From positions 1-57,709 of the forward strand of contig CAYPNP010000027.1 of NCBI GenBank assembly GCA_964412195.1: a stretch of 57,709 bases of DNA, written 5' to 3'. Of this stretch, positions 36,869 through 45,727 are shown in pieces. The stretch is from CAYPNP01 sp964412195. Its GTDB lineage: Bacteria; Acidobacteriota; JAAYUB01. The notes beneath the pieces are model-generated. The model worked only from the letters and a program-made list of their open reading frames with translations, did not search any database and was not told the DNA's origin. The position numbers and the translations under genes were made by a program. The stretch's first letter is position 1, and each line of letters begins with the position of its first letter.

Positions 36869-37738
36869 ATGGCGAACCTGATCGACATCCGGCGGCGCAT
36901 CCGCAGCGTGAAGAGCACCCAGCAGATCACGCGGGCGATGAAGTTCGTCGCCGCGGCCAAGCTCCGCAAGGCGCAGGCCCAGACTTTCGCCGTCCGGCCG
37001 TACGCCCGGCGCATGTTCCAGGTGATCCACCACCTGGCCATGCGGGTGCCCGACCGCTCCCACCCCCTGCTGGAGGACCGGGGCGACCACCGGATCCTGC
37101 TGGTGCTGGTGTCCGGCGACAAGGGCCTCTGCGGCGCCTACAACTCCAATCTGATCAAGGCGGCCTACCAGTTCATGGAGGAGCGCCGCGGTGCGGAGAT
37201 CACCCTGGAAGTGGTGGGCAAGAAGGCCTACGAGCACTTCCACCGCCGGCAGTTCACCATCGCCCAGTCCTTTGTCGACCGGCTCGGAAAGGTGGACCTC
37301 CGCCTGGCCGAGCAGGTCAGCGAGCCCCTGACGGAGGGGTTCCTCGGGAAGAGCTACGACCGGGTCTTCGTCCTGTACAACCAATTCAAGTCGGTCATGC
37401 AGCAGCAGATCACGGTGGAACAGCTCCTCCCCATCGCGGCCGTCGAGGTGGAGGAGGAGGAAGCCGTCGCTCCGCTGGGGGTCGACTACATTTACGAGCA
37501 GCCGCGGGAGGCCATCTACCAGGACCTCTTTCCACAGCACGTGCTGGTGCAGGTCTACCGGGCCCTGGTGGAGTCGACGGCCAGCGAGCAGGGCGCGCGG
37601 ATGGCCGCCATGGAGTCGGCCACGAAGAACGCCGGCGAGATGATCGAGCGCCTGACCCTGTTCCGCAACCGCGTCCGCCAGGCGGCCATCACCAAGGAGT
37701 TGATCGAGATCGTGAGCGGCGCGGCCGCCCTCGGGTAG
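36869..37738 (+). CDS. atpG: ATP synthase F1 subunit gamma
   Basis: 289 residues forming the central rotor shaft. The N-terminal helix reads RRRIRSVKSTQQITRAMKFVAAAKL; the fold core VLVSGDKGLCGAYNSNLIK and C-terminal helix ending ITKELIEIVSGAAAL are the conserved gamma blocks. Twelve bases after atpA. A hairpin and a word array separate it from atpD. Confidence 0.96.
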   Translation: MANLIDIRRRIRSVKSTQQITRAMKFVAAAKLRKAQAQTFAVRPYARRMFQVIHHLAMRVPDRSHPLLEDRGDHRILLVLVSGDKGLCGAYNSNLIKAAYQFMEERRGAEITLEVVGKKAYEHFHRRQFTIAQSFVDRLGKVDLRLAEQVSEPLTEGFLGKSYDRVFVLYNQFKSVMQQQITVEQLLPIAAVEVEEEEAVAPLGVDYIYEQPREAIYQDLFPQHVLVQVYRALVESTASEQGARMAAMESATKNAGEMIERLTLFRNRVRQAAITKELIEIVSGAAALG

Positions 37739-37766
37739 CGCGCCGCCATAGAGCCTATGGAAATGG

Positions 37767-37780
37767 GGTTTCTCGAAACC
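37767..37780. other. Short hairpin between atpG and atpD
   Basis: GGTTTC-TC-GAAACC, a perfect 6-base stem, 29 bases after the atpG stop. No T-run; possibly an RNA-stability element. Confidence 0.35.
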
Positions 37781-37802
37781 AAGCGTTGACTTCTGCCGGC
37801 AT

Positions 37803-37850
37803 CCGAGCCCCGGGACCCGAGCCCCGATTTCCCATGTCCGAAGTCCGAAC
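37803..37850. repeat. Compound word array CGAGCCCCGGGACC / CCATGTCCGAAGTCC before atpD
   Basis: CCGAGCCCCGGGACCCGAG words (same family as 19515-19590) run into a CCCATGTCCGAAGTCCGAA segment (same family as 35258-35286), ending immediately before the AGGAG site of atpD. Confidence 0.75.
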
Positions 37851-37862
37851 AGGAGCTTGATA

Positions 37863-39278
<1,416 letters not shown>

Positions 39279-39301
39279 GCGGCCGCGGGCGAGGATAGAC
39301 C

Positions 39302-39712
39302 ATGGCGGGAACCACCCTTTTCGTTGAAGTGCTGACGCCGGACAAGACCCACTTTTCCGGCTTCGTCAAGGCCGTGTACTTCCCGGGGGAGAACGGCTAC
39401 CTGGGCGTCCTGCCGGGGCACGCCCCGCTGCTGACCCGGCTGGGCGTGGGCACCATCACCTGCATCGAGGAGGACGGCGACGTGGTGCACATGTTCTGCT
39501 CGGGCGGCTTCGCCGAGGTCATGGGCCGCGACGTCAGCATCCTGGCCAGCGTGGCCGAGCGGGAGGGGGACATCGACGAGGAACGGGCCGAGAAGGCAAA
39601 ACAGCGTGCCGAGAAGCGGCTCTTCTCCGGGTCGACGGAAGTGGACTACGCGCGGGCCATGAGTTCCCTTCAGCGAGCCATGGAGCGCATCCGCATCGCC
39701 CACCATCCGTAA
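39302..39712 (+). CDS. atpC: ATP synthase F1 subunit epsilon
   Basis: 136 residues. The N-terminal beta-sandwich is recognisable (VEVLTPDKTHFSGFVKAVYFPGENGYLGVLPGHAPLLTRLGVG), followed by a C-terminal helical pair (about 88-132) rich in Glu, Lys and Arg that can inhibit ATP hydrolysis in this family. Last gene of the block; its stop is followed within five bases by an inverted repeat element that may end or protect the operon mRNA. Confidence 0.94.
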   Translation: MAGTTLFVEVLTPDKTHFSGFVKAVYFPGENGYLGVLPGHAPLLTRLGVGTITCIEEDGDVVHMFCSGGFAEVMGRDVSILASVAEREGDIDEERAEKAKQRAEKRLFSGSTEVDYARAMSSLQRAMERIRIAHHP

Positions 39713-39716
39713 CATC

Positions 39717-39872
39717 CACCGCAAAGGCGCAAAGGACGCAAAGCCAATCCAGGCAATTGATGCCAAACCCTGTCAAAGTACATCCTGGATTCCAGATCAG
39801 GCCAGATCCGGTAGATTGGATTCCATGCCTGATCTGGGATTGCCTTTGTGTCCTTTGCGCCTTTGCGGTGAG
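39717..39872. repeat. Element with long inverted arms, CACCGCAAAGGCGCAAAGG family
   Basis: Left arm 39717-39755 (CCACCGCAAAGGCGCAAAGG ... CCAATCCAGGC) and right arm 39827-39872, its reverse complement with few changes (CTTTGTGTCCTTTGCGCC, TTTGCGGTGAG), around about 70 unique bases. It looks like a 156-base MITE-like or hairpin element between atpC and the HAD gene. Confidence 0.85.
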
Positions 39873-39892
39873 AATTGCTTGAGGAGCCGGAT

Positions 39893-40594
39893 ATGGAATT
39901 TGTCGTGTTCGATTTGGACGGGGTGCTGTTCGATTCGGGCGAGCTGGTGGTGGAGTCCGTCGCCCTGGCGGTGGAGCGGCTGCGCGCCGAGACGGGCCTG
40001 CCGCTGCCGACGCCGCCCCGGGAGCGGATCTTCGCCCTCATGGGCACGCCCAACCGGGAGTACGCCCGCGGCCTCGGCCTGGAGCTGACCGAGGGGCAGC
40101 ACCGGCGCTTCGGCGCGCTGGTGGGAGAGGCCGAGGTGGAGCTGATCCGGGCCGGGCACGGCGCGCCCCACGCCGGCATCCCGGAGCTGGTCGACTGGCT
40201 GGCGGACCGGGGCGTCCGGCTCGCCGTGGCCAGCAACTGCGGCCGCCCCTACCTGCTGGAATTCCTCGACCATTTCGACCTGGCGGACGCCTTCGCCATC
40301 GCCCTGTGCAACGACGACTGCCCCTCCGGCGACAAAGCCGACCTGCTGGGGATGGCGCTGGAGCACCAGGAAGTGCTTCCCTCCGAAGCGGTCTACCTCG
40401 GCGACCGCGGCCGCGACGAAACCGCCGCCCGAGAGAGGGGCCTGGGCTTCCTGGCCTGCACGTGGGGTTTCGGGGACGACGCCGAGTTCAGCCCCGGCGC
40501 CGCCCGCGCCGCCTCCCCCGCCGAAGCCCGCGAAATCCTGGCCCGACTGCTCGACGCGCAATCAGAACTCCCCGAAACTCAAGACGACGTTTGA
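39893..40594 (+). CDS. HAD-superfamily phosphatase (phosphoglycolate phosphatase-like)
   Basis: 233 residues. HAD motif I DLDGVLFDSGE (Asp8 and Asp10), motif II VASNCGRP, and motif III/IV VYLGDRGRDETAARERG with the acidic pair replaced by GDRGRDE; the cap is alpha-helical between motifs I and II. Members of this group hydrolyse phosphoglycolate or other small phosphates; substrate not predictable. ATG 39893 follows GAGGAG. The inverted element at 39717-39872 makes up its upstream region. Confidence 0.85.
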   Translation: MEFVVFDLDGVLFDSGELVVESVALAVERLRAETGLPLPTPPRERIFALMGTPNREYARGLGLELTEGQHRRFGALVGEAEVELIRAGHGAPHAGIPELVDWLADRGVRLAVASNCGRPYLLEFLDHFDLADAFAIALCNDDCPSGDKADLLGMALEHQEVLPSEAVYLGDRGRDETAARERGLGFLACTWGFGDDAEFSPGAARAASPAEAREILARLLDAQSELPETQDDV

Positions 40595-40630
40595 TCAGCC
40601 GGCCCCCCTCCCTTGCACAGTTGACAAGCT

Positions 40631-40752
40631 GGACGTTTCAACGTTCCAACGTGTCAACCGTTTCATTGTGACGGAGCCTGGCACTCATCCTTGATCGAAG
40701 ATCCCAATTGTTAATTGGAAATTCTGGAATTGTGACGGAGCCCGGTGTCTTG
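40631..40752. repeat. ACGTTTCAACGTTCC words and two GTGACGGAGCCTGGCAC copies
   Basis: GGACGTTTCAACGTTCCAAC words (40631-40659) are followed by TTGTGACGGAGCCTGGCAC at 40667-40685, an AATTGTTAATTGG short palindrome, and TTGTGACGGAGCCCGGTG at 40730-40747. It lies just downstream of the PIN gene. Confidence 0.8.
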
Positions 40753-40789
40753 TTCAGCGACCTGCGGGAGATACAAGCGAAGGGATGGA

Positions 40790-41203
40790 CTACGCAGCTG
40801 GCAGATCCTGCCGGAGCGAGATGCCTTTATCCTTGAAGTGCTGGCCGAACGCCAGCGCCGATTGGCAGGGGGTGGAGCGGATCGATTGGAAGCTCACGTG
40901 GTCCGCCAGGCTGGGGTTCTGCCAGCCGGCATCCAGGTAGCCCGCCAGCGCCTGGGCGTGCAATTCCTCATCCACCCAGACGATGGCCACCGCGGGGAGA
41001 AAGTGCCGGCAGAAGGCCGTCACCGCGTGCTTGCCCACCTGTTGGTGCAGCAGCGCGCAGGTTTCCAGGACCCCGTAGTTGGTGGTGTACCGGGAGTCGC
41101 CCTGCTTCTCGATGTTTTTCCAGGCGCGCGCCGCCCCGGCGTGGCGGTCGTCGGTCCGCACCAGCAGGGCGAAAATACCGGACGTGTCAAGGAAGGTGTT
41201 CAT
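40790..41203 (-). CDS. PIN-domain (VapC-type) toxin with altered active site
   Basis: 137 residues of the PIN RNase fold. Expected acidic residues Asp6 (FLDTSG), Glu47 region (GVLETCAL) and Asp101 (SLADHVSF) are present, but the last motif, normally ALAFDxHF, reads ALAFGQHF, so one metal ligand is Gly. Toxicity may be weakened or lost. The start overlaps the stop of a truncated upstream frame (ATGA), typical of antitoxin-toxin operons. Repeats of the GTGACGGAGCC family flank it on both sides. Confidence 0.82.
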   Translation of the reverse strand: MNTFLDTSGIFALLVRTDDRHAGAARAWKNIEKQGDSRYTTNYGVLETCALLHQQVGKHAVTAFCRHFLPAVAIVWVDEELHAQALAGYLDAGWQNPSLADHVSFQSIRSTPCQSALAFGQHFKDKGISLRQDLPAA

Positions 41204-41315
41204 TCGAGCAGGCCTTCCGCCAGATATTCGTCATGGCGGTCGGCCACCCCTGACGACTCTTGATAACCCTCTGATCTGTCCCGCGTCCGAGGGCAGCGGT
41301 CTTGGGGATGTTTGT
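41200..41315 (-). pseudogene. Remnant of the antitoxin gene upstream of the PIN gene
   Basis: An open frame ending ...VADRHDEYLAEGLLE followed by a stop overlapping the PIN start by ATGA. Reading upstream, the frame runs without a convincing start directly into a GTGACGGAGCCTAGCAC repeat at 41313-41331. The tail resembles antitoxin C-termini in position and character; the DNA-binding part is missing. I infer truncation by the repeat. Confidence 0.45.
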
Positions 41316-41450
41316 GACGGAGCCTAGCACCTGTCCTTTTGTGACGGAGCCTGGCACCTGTTCGATTCACCTGTTCGATTGTGACGGATTGTGACGGAGC
41401 CTGGTACGCATCATCCTTTGTTTGAAGATTTCAAATTTCAAATTTGAAAT
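41311..41450. repeat. Cluster of GTGACGGAGCCTGGCAC copies and a TTTCAAATTTCAAATTTG array
   Basis: Units at 41312-41331, 41339-41358 and 41379-41406 (the last partly doubled, GTGACGGATTGTGACGGAG), separated by CACCTGTTCGATT linkers. They are followed by ATTTCAAATTTCAAATTTGA words at 41428-41449, close to the stop of the next gene. Confidence 0.85.
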
Positions 41451-41473
41451 GATGGGCGGCGGTGGTCGATGGA

Positions 41474-42925
41474 TCAGAACAGGCGGGAGGCCTCGGCCTT
41501 GATGAACTCGTCGAGGCGCTGGATGCGGCGGTCGAATATCATCTTCCGGAAGTCCTCGATCATGGCCACGGCGTCGAGCTCGGCCAGCAGGATGTTCACC
41601 TCCCACATGGCCCGCTGCCGCGACAGGCGCACCTGGTTGCGCTCGCCCTCGACGGCCGGCTCGTACAGCGCGCGGCGGGTCAGCTCCTTGTAGGACTCGT
41701 GCAGCGCCTTCAGCTCCTTCAGGTGCTTGAAGAGCTTGGTGATGACCGCCTGGGCCCGCGTGGCCGGCGTCGCCTCTTCGGGCAACGTGGCTTTGTATGC
41801 GGCGAAGGCCCGGCAGATGGACTCGGCCTGGGCGTCGGTGAGGCCGCTCACGGCGGCCAGGTCCTTGCGGTTGGCCACGAAGTACTTGTCCAGCGTGTTC
41901 ATGCCGGCAGCGATCAGCTTGTTGCGGCTCACCGGGCCGATGCCGGGCGTCTTGCGCAGGATGGCGTTGATGATGACCGTGTCGCGGACGGTGCCGCGGG
42001 TGGCGTGGGAATCCGAGGTGGCGAAGGCCTCCGGCAGCAGGGTGGTCAGGTTGGCGTATTCCTTGAGCAGCTGCAGCCGGATCTCGCGCGAGATGTACGG
42101 GCTGTCGGACACCTTGGCCCGCTCCATGAGCTGCTTGAAGCGGTCGACGATGTGGTTGATCTTTTCGTAGCTCATCTTGGTGCCGGCGTCCCCGATCATC
42201 CGGATGGAGCCGAGGCAGATGTCCACCCAGCTCTTGCTGACCGCGCCGCCCTGCAGCTCCGAGATGAAGTCCTTGACCGGCTGCAGGTAGGCGCTGGAGA
42301 TGGACAGGAACAGGTTCTCCACCTCGTCCTGCTCCTGGTCCGAGAGCCGGAGCTGCCCGGCCGGCGCCGCGGCGGCCGCCGGGGCGTCCGCGGGCTTGGT
42401 GAGGGCGTCGAAGGCGCTGTCGAACTCGTCCAGGAAGGAATCGACGAAATCGCCGAAGCCCTCCATCTCGTCGAACGGGTCGTCGACGATGGCGTTGGCC
42501 GCGGCTTCGGCCGGCTCCGCCGCGTGGGTCTTCTCCTGGGTGGCCTTGCGGATGTAGTTCTTCAGGAGCGTGGCGTTCTGCGAGGAGTAGGCGGGCGAGG
42601 CCTCGGGCGCCGAGATCAGCCGCCGGAGGTAGGTGGTCAGGTCCTGGATCTCCTCGATGAAGACTTCCATCTGGCGGTTGCTGGCCGTCAGGTTCTTCTC
42701 GTCCAGCAGCTTGATCAGCTGGTGGAGCTGGGCGGCCACCTCCCCCACCACGGGGTGGCCCAACTGCTTGGCCGCCAGTAGGAATTCGCCGCACTGGAGG
42801 GCCAGGGCGTGGTAGTAGGCCCGGTTGTCGGGGTAGGACTTGATCCGGGTGGCGTACATCTCCATCAGGTTGATGACGTCATCCGCGTTGACGATGAATT
42901 CCTCGAGCTTTTTCAGATCCGCCAT
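41474..42925 (-). CDS. Helix-hairpin-helix protein of unknown function
   Basis: 483 residues, no full-length family recognised. Residues 1-105 form a helical bundle. A very acidic linker follows (about 145-175, DDPFDEMEGFGDFVDSFLDEFD), then an Ala/Pro hinge and a long helical region. A double helix-hairpin-helix lies about 325-380 (LRKTPGIGPVSRNKLIAAG, DLAAVSGLTDAQAESICRAF), the kind that contacts DNA backbone. The C-terminal 100 residues are helical and charged. No nuclease or ATPase motif is visible. ATG 42925 is preferred over TTG 42931; GGAGA lies upstream. Divergent from the nuo operon. Confidence 0.7.
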   Translation of the reverse strand: MADLKKLEEFIVNADDVINLMEMYATRIKSYPDNRAYYHALALQCGEFLLAAKQLGHPVVGEVAAQLHQLIKLLDEKNLTASNRQMEVFIEEIQDLTTYLRRLISAPEASPAYSSQNATLLKNYIRKATQEKTHAAEPAEAAANAIVDDPFDEMEGFGDFVDSFLDEFDSAFDALTKPADAPAAAAAPAGQLRLSDQEQDEVENLFLSISSAYLQPVKDFISELQGGAVSKSWVDICLGSIRMIGDAGTKMSYEKINHIVDRFKQLMERAKVSDSPYISREIRLQLLKEYANLTTLLPEAFATSDSHATRGTVRDTVIINAILRKTPGIGPVSRNKLIAAGMNTLDKYFVANRKDLAAVSGLTDAQAESICRAFAAYKATLPEEATPATRAQAVITKLFKHLKELKALHESYKELTRRALYEPAVEGERNQVRLSRQRAMWEVNILLAELDAVAMIEDFRKMIFDRRIQRLDEFIKAEASRLF

Positions 42926-42998
42926 CCCCAATTGTCTCCGGGAAATCTGGGGCCATCATAAAGGAAAGACGGGGTTTTTGCAACGCGGAAAATTTCGA

Positions 42999-43026
42999 TA
43001 GACAATTTGATAGATTTCAGTATACT
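42999..43026 (+). promoter_or_regulatory. Candidate promoter of the nuo operon
   Basis: TAGACA (42999-43004), a 16-base spacer and TATACT (43021-43026), 67 bases before nuoA in a locally AT-rich stretch. Confidence 0.7.
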
Positions 43027-43092
43027 CATAAATTCGCTCGACCAGTTGGATCCCCACGGACGAATCTTCGTTGACCGGCAGGGCAACGCACC

Positions 43093-43476
43093 ATGTATAA
43101 AGAACCGACTTTCACCCAGTATTTCGCCATCTTTCTGTTCATCGCCATCGCGCTTCTCTTCCCGGCGGTGGCGCTGCTGTTCGGCCGCCTGCTGCGGCCG
43201 CAGAAACCGAATCCCGTGAAGGAGCTGCCGTACGAATGCGGCATGGAGCCCATCGGCGACGCCCGGGAGCGGTACCCCGTCCGCTACTACATCATTGCGC
43301 TGCTGTTCCTGGTCTTCGACGTGGAGACGATCTTCCTCTTCCCGTGGGCGGCCATCTACAAGGGGGATACCCCCGCCGTGGTCCTCTTCCTGTTCGTCGA
43401 GATGGCGGTCTTCTTCGCCATAGTGATCATCGGCTATATCTACATCTGGAAGAAAGGGGCCCTCAAATGGGTATAG
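43093..43476 (+). CDS. nuoA: NADH-quinone oxidoreductase subunit A
   Basis: 127 residues, three membrane helices. The conserved loop KELPYECGMEPIGDARERYPVRYYIIALLFLVFDVETIFLFPW (about 38-80) is the hallmark of NuoA/ND3, including the flexible loop between helices 1 and 2 at the quinone site. First gene of an eleven-gene complex I operon. Confidence 0.96.
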   Translation: MYKEPTFTQYFAIFLFIAIALLFPAVALLFGRLLRPQKPNPVKELPYECGMEPIGDARERYPVRYYIIALLFLVFDVETIFLFPWAAIYKGDTPAVVLFLFVEMAVFFAIVIIGYIYIWKKGALKWV

Positions 43477-43943
43477 AAGAGAAGCTGCCCCCCGGGGTCC
43501 TCACCACCACCGTCGACTACTTCTTCAACTGGGCCCGGAAGTCCTCGCTCTGGCCGGTGACCTTCGGCCTGGCGTGCTGCGCCATCGAGATGATGGCCGC
43601 CGGCGCGGCGCGCTGGGACCTCGACCGCTTCGGCATCCTCTTCCGGCCGTCCCCCCGGCAGTCCGACCTCATGATCGTGGCCGGCACGGTCACGCTCAAG
43701 ATGGCCCCCGCCATCCAGCGGATCTACGAGCAGATGCCGGAGCCGAAGTGGGTCATCTCCATGGGCGCCTGCGCCAACGCCGGCGGGCCGTTCGACACGT
43801 ACGCCGTGCTGCAGGGCGTGGACAAGATCGTGCCGGTGGACGTCTACATCCCCGGCTGCCCCCCGCGGCCGGAGGCTTTGCTCTACGGCCTGCTGAAGCT
43901 GCAGGACAAGATTTCGAAGATGACCATCGCCCGTCAACGATAA
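43467..43943 (+). CDS. nuoB: NADH-quinone oxidoreductase subunit B
   Basis: 158 residues; carries the terminal cluster N2 that reduces quinone. Cys motifs GLACCAIEMMA (tandem Cys), SMGACANAGG and VYIPGCPPRPEAL supply the four ligands. ATG 43467 lies inside the end of nuoA (10-base overlap), indicating coupled translation. Confidence 0.96.
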   Translation: MGIEEKLPPGVLTTTVDYFFNWARKSSLWPVTFGLACCAIEMMAAGAARWDLDRFGILFRPSPRQSDLMIVAGTVTLKMAPAIQRIYEQMPEPKWVISMGACANAGGPFDTYAVLQGVDKIVPVDVYIPGCPPRPEALLYGLLKLQDKISKMTIARQR

Positions 43944-43959
43944 CACCGCCGAGGTTGCC

Positions 43960-44580
43960 ATGACCGACGAGAAGAAGGAACAGCCGAAACCAGCGGCGCC
44001 CCCCGTGGAGAAGGCGGCCGCTCCGGAATATGTGCCCCTGGCCGACAACCCCGTCCTGAAGGGCCTGGCGGAGCACCTGCCTGGAGCCTGCAGCGCGGGG
44101 TGGGACTACCTGGGCCAGTGGATCTTCGACGTGGACAAGGACCGCGTCCCGGAGATCGGCCGCTGGCTCAGGGACACCCAGCGCTTCGATATGTGCGCCG
44201 ACGTCACCGCCGTGGACTGGAAGGACCGGCCGAAGCGCTTCACCATGGTTTACAACCTGTACTCCCTCCCGGACAACCGGCGCATCCTGCTGCGGGCCGA
44301 GGTGGCGGACGGCGAGGCCGTGCCCACCGTCAGCGGCGTCTGGTCGGTGGCCGCCTGGCCGGAGCGGGAGGTCTTCGACATGTTCGGCATCCGCTTCGAC
44401 GGCCACCCCGACCTCCGCCGGATCCTCATGCCGGAGGACTGGACCGGTCACCCGCTCCGCAAGGACTACGACCTCCGCGGCCGCAACCCGGAGTGGATCA
44501 GCCGCCACCTGGTGATCCGCGACACCGGCGAGCCCGCTGCCGCCCCGATCCCGCCCGCCAGCGAGGCCGCCCATGAGTGA
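43960..44580 (+). CDS. nuoC: NADH-quinone oxidoreductase subunit C
   Basis: 206 residues of the 30 kDa subunit. After a Pro/Ala-rich N-terminus come CADVTAVDW, VYNLYSLPDNRRILLRAEV, VWSVAAWPEREVFDMFGIRFDGHPDLRRILMPEDWTGHPLRKDYDL, the family signature. Separate from nuoD (not fused), with an 8-base overlap. Confidence 0.95.
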   Translation: MTDEKKEQPKPAAPPVEKAAAPEYVPLADNPVLKGLAEHLPGACSAGWDYLGQWIFDVDKDRVPEIGRWLRDTQRFDMCADVTAVDWKDRPKRFTMVYNLYSLPDNRRILLRAEVADGEAVPTVSGVWSVAAWPEREVFDMFGIRFDGHPDLRRILMPEDWTGHPLRKDYDLRGRNPEWISRHLVIRDTGEPAAAPIPPASEAAHE

Positions 44581-45709
44581 GACCCACCCCAAACCTGTCA
44601 CTGTCGCCCCCGTCCTCCAGGAAGAGGTGATGGTCCTGAACATGGGGCCCCAGCACCCCTCCACCCACGGCGTGCTGCGGGTCGTCCTGAAGCTGGACGG
44701 CGAGAAGATCGTCGACCTGGACTGCGACATCGGCTACCTCCACCGGGGCGTCGAGAAGATCTCCGAAAACCGGGCCTATTTCCAGGCGGCCCCGTACATG
44801 GACCGGCTGGATTACATCGCCGCCGTCTCCAACAACCTGGCCTACGTGGAGGCGGTCGAGAAGCTGGCCGGCGTGGCGGTGCCCGAGCGCGCGCAATACA
44901 TCCGAGTGATCCTGACCGAGCTGGCGCGGATCTCTTCCCACCTGCTCTGGCTGGCGACGCACGCGCTGGACATCGGCGCCATGACCGTCTTCCTGTACTG
45001 CTTCCGCGAGCGCGAGCTCATCCTGGACATCTTCGAGATGGTGACCGGCGCCCGCCTGACCACCAACGCCTTCCGCATCGGCGGCCTGGCGGCCGACGTG
45101 CCGGAGGAGTTCGCCAAGATGGTCAAGGAGTTCTGCGACATCCTGCCCGGGCGGATCGACGATTACACCGGCCTGCTTTCGGCCAACCGCATCTGGCTTC
45201 AGCGCACCAAGGGCATCGGGGTGATCTCCGCGGCCGACGCCGTGGACATCGGCCTGAGCGGCCCCTCCCTGCGCGGCTCCGGCGTGAAGTGGGACCTCCG
45301 CAAGGCGAAGCCGTACGAGTGCTACGACCGGTTCGAGTTCGACATCCCCACCGGCGCCGCCGGCGACACCTACGACCGGTACCTGGTGCGCCTCGAGGAG
45401 ATGCGGCAGGCGCGCCGGATCGTCCTCCAGGCCCTCGACAAGCTGCCTTCCGGCGAGATCCGGAGCAAGGTCAGCCGGAACCTCAAGCCGCCCAAGGGCG
45501 AGGTCTACCACTCCATCGAGGCCCCCAAGGGCGAGCTGGGCTTCTACATCGTCAGCGACGGGACGGCCAACCCCTACCGCGTCCGGATCAAGGGGCCGTC
45601 CTTCTTCAACCTGCAGGCCCTGCGCAAGCTGTGCATCGGCCATTACGTGGCCGACGTGGTCGCCGTCATCGGCACCCTGGACATCGTCCTGGGCGAGATC
45701 GACCGTTAA
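44573..45709 (+). CDS. nuoD: NADH-quinone oxidoreductase subunit D
   Basis: 378 residues of the 49 kDa subunit that forms the quinone pocket with NuoB. MGPQHPSTHGVLRVVLKLDGE (about 23-43), DCDIGYLHRGVEKI, MDRLDYIAAVSNN and EAPKGELGFYIVSDGTANPYRVRIKGPSF match NuoD. The normal length is about 380-400, so it is complete. Confidence 0.96.
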   Translation: MSETHPKPVTVAPVLQEEVMVLNMGPQHPSTHGVLRVVLKLDGEKIVDLDCDIGYLHRGVEKISENRAYFQAAPYMDRLDYIAAVSNNLAYVEAVEKLAGVAVPERAQYIRVILTELARISSHLLWLATHALDIGAMTVFLYCFRERELILDIFEMVTGARLTTNAFRIGGLAADVPEEFAKMVKEFCDILPGRIDDYTGLLSANRIWLQRTKGIGVISAADAVDIGLSGPSLRGSGVKWDLRKAKPYECYDRFEFDIPTGAAGDTYDRYLVRLEEMRQARRIVLQALDKLPSGEIRSKVSRNLKPPKGEVYHSIEAPKGELGFYIVSDGTANPYRVRIKGPSFFNLQALRKLCIGHYVADVVAVIGTLDIVLGEIDR

Positions 45710-45727
45710 ACCGCAAAGGAAACGGGC

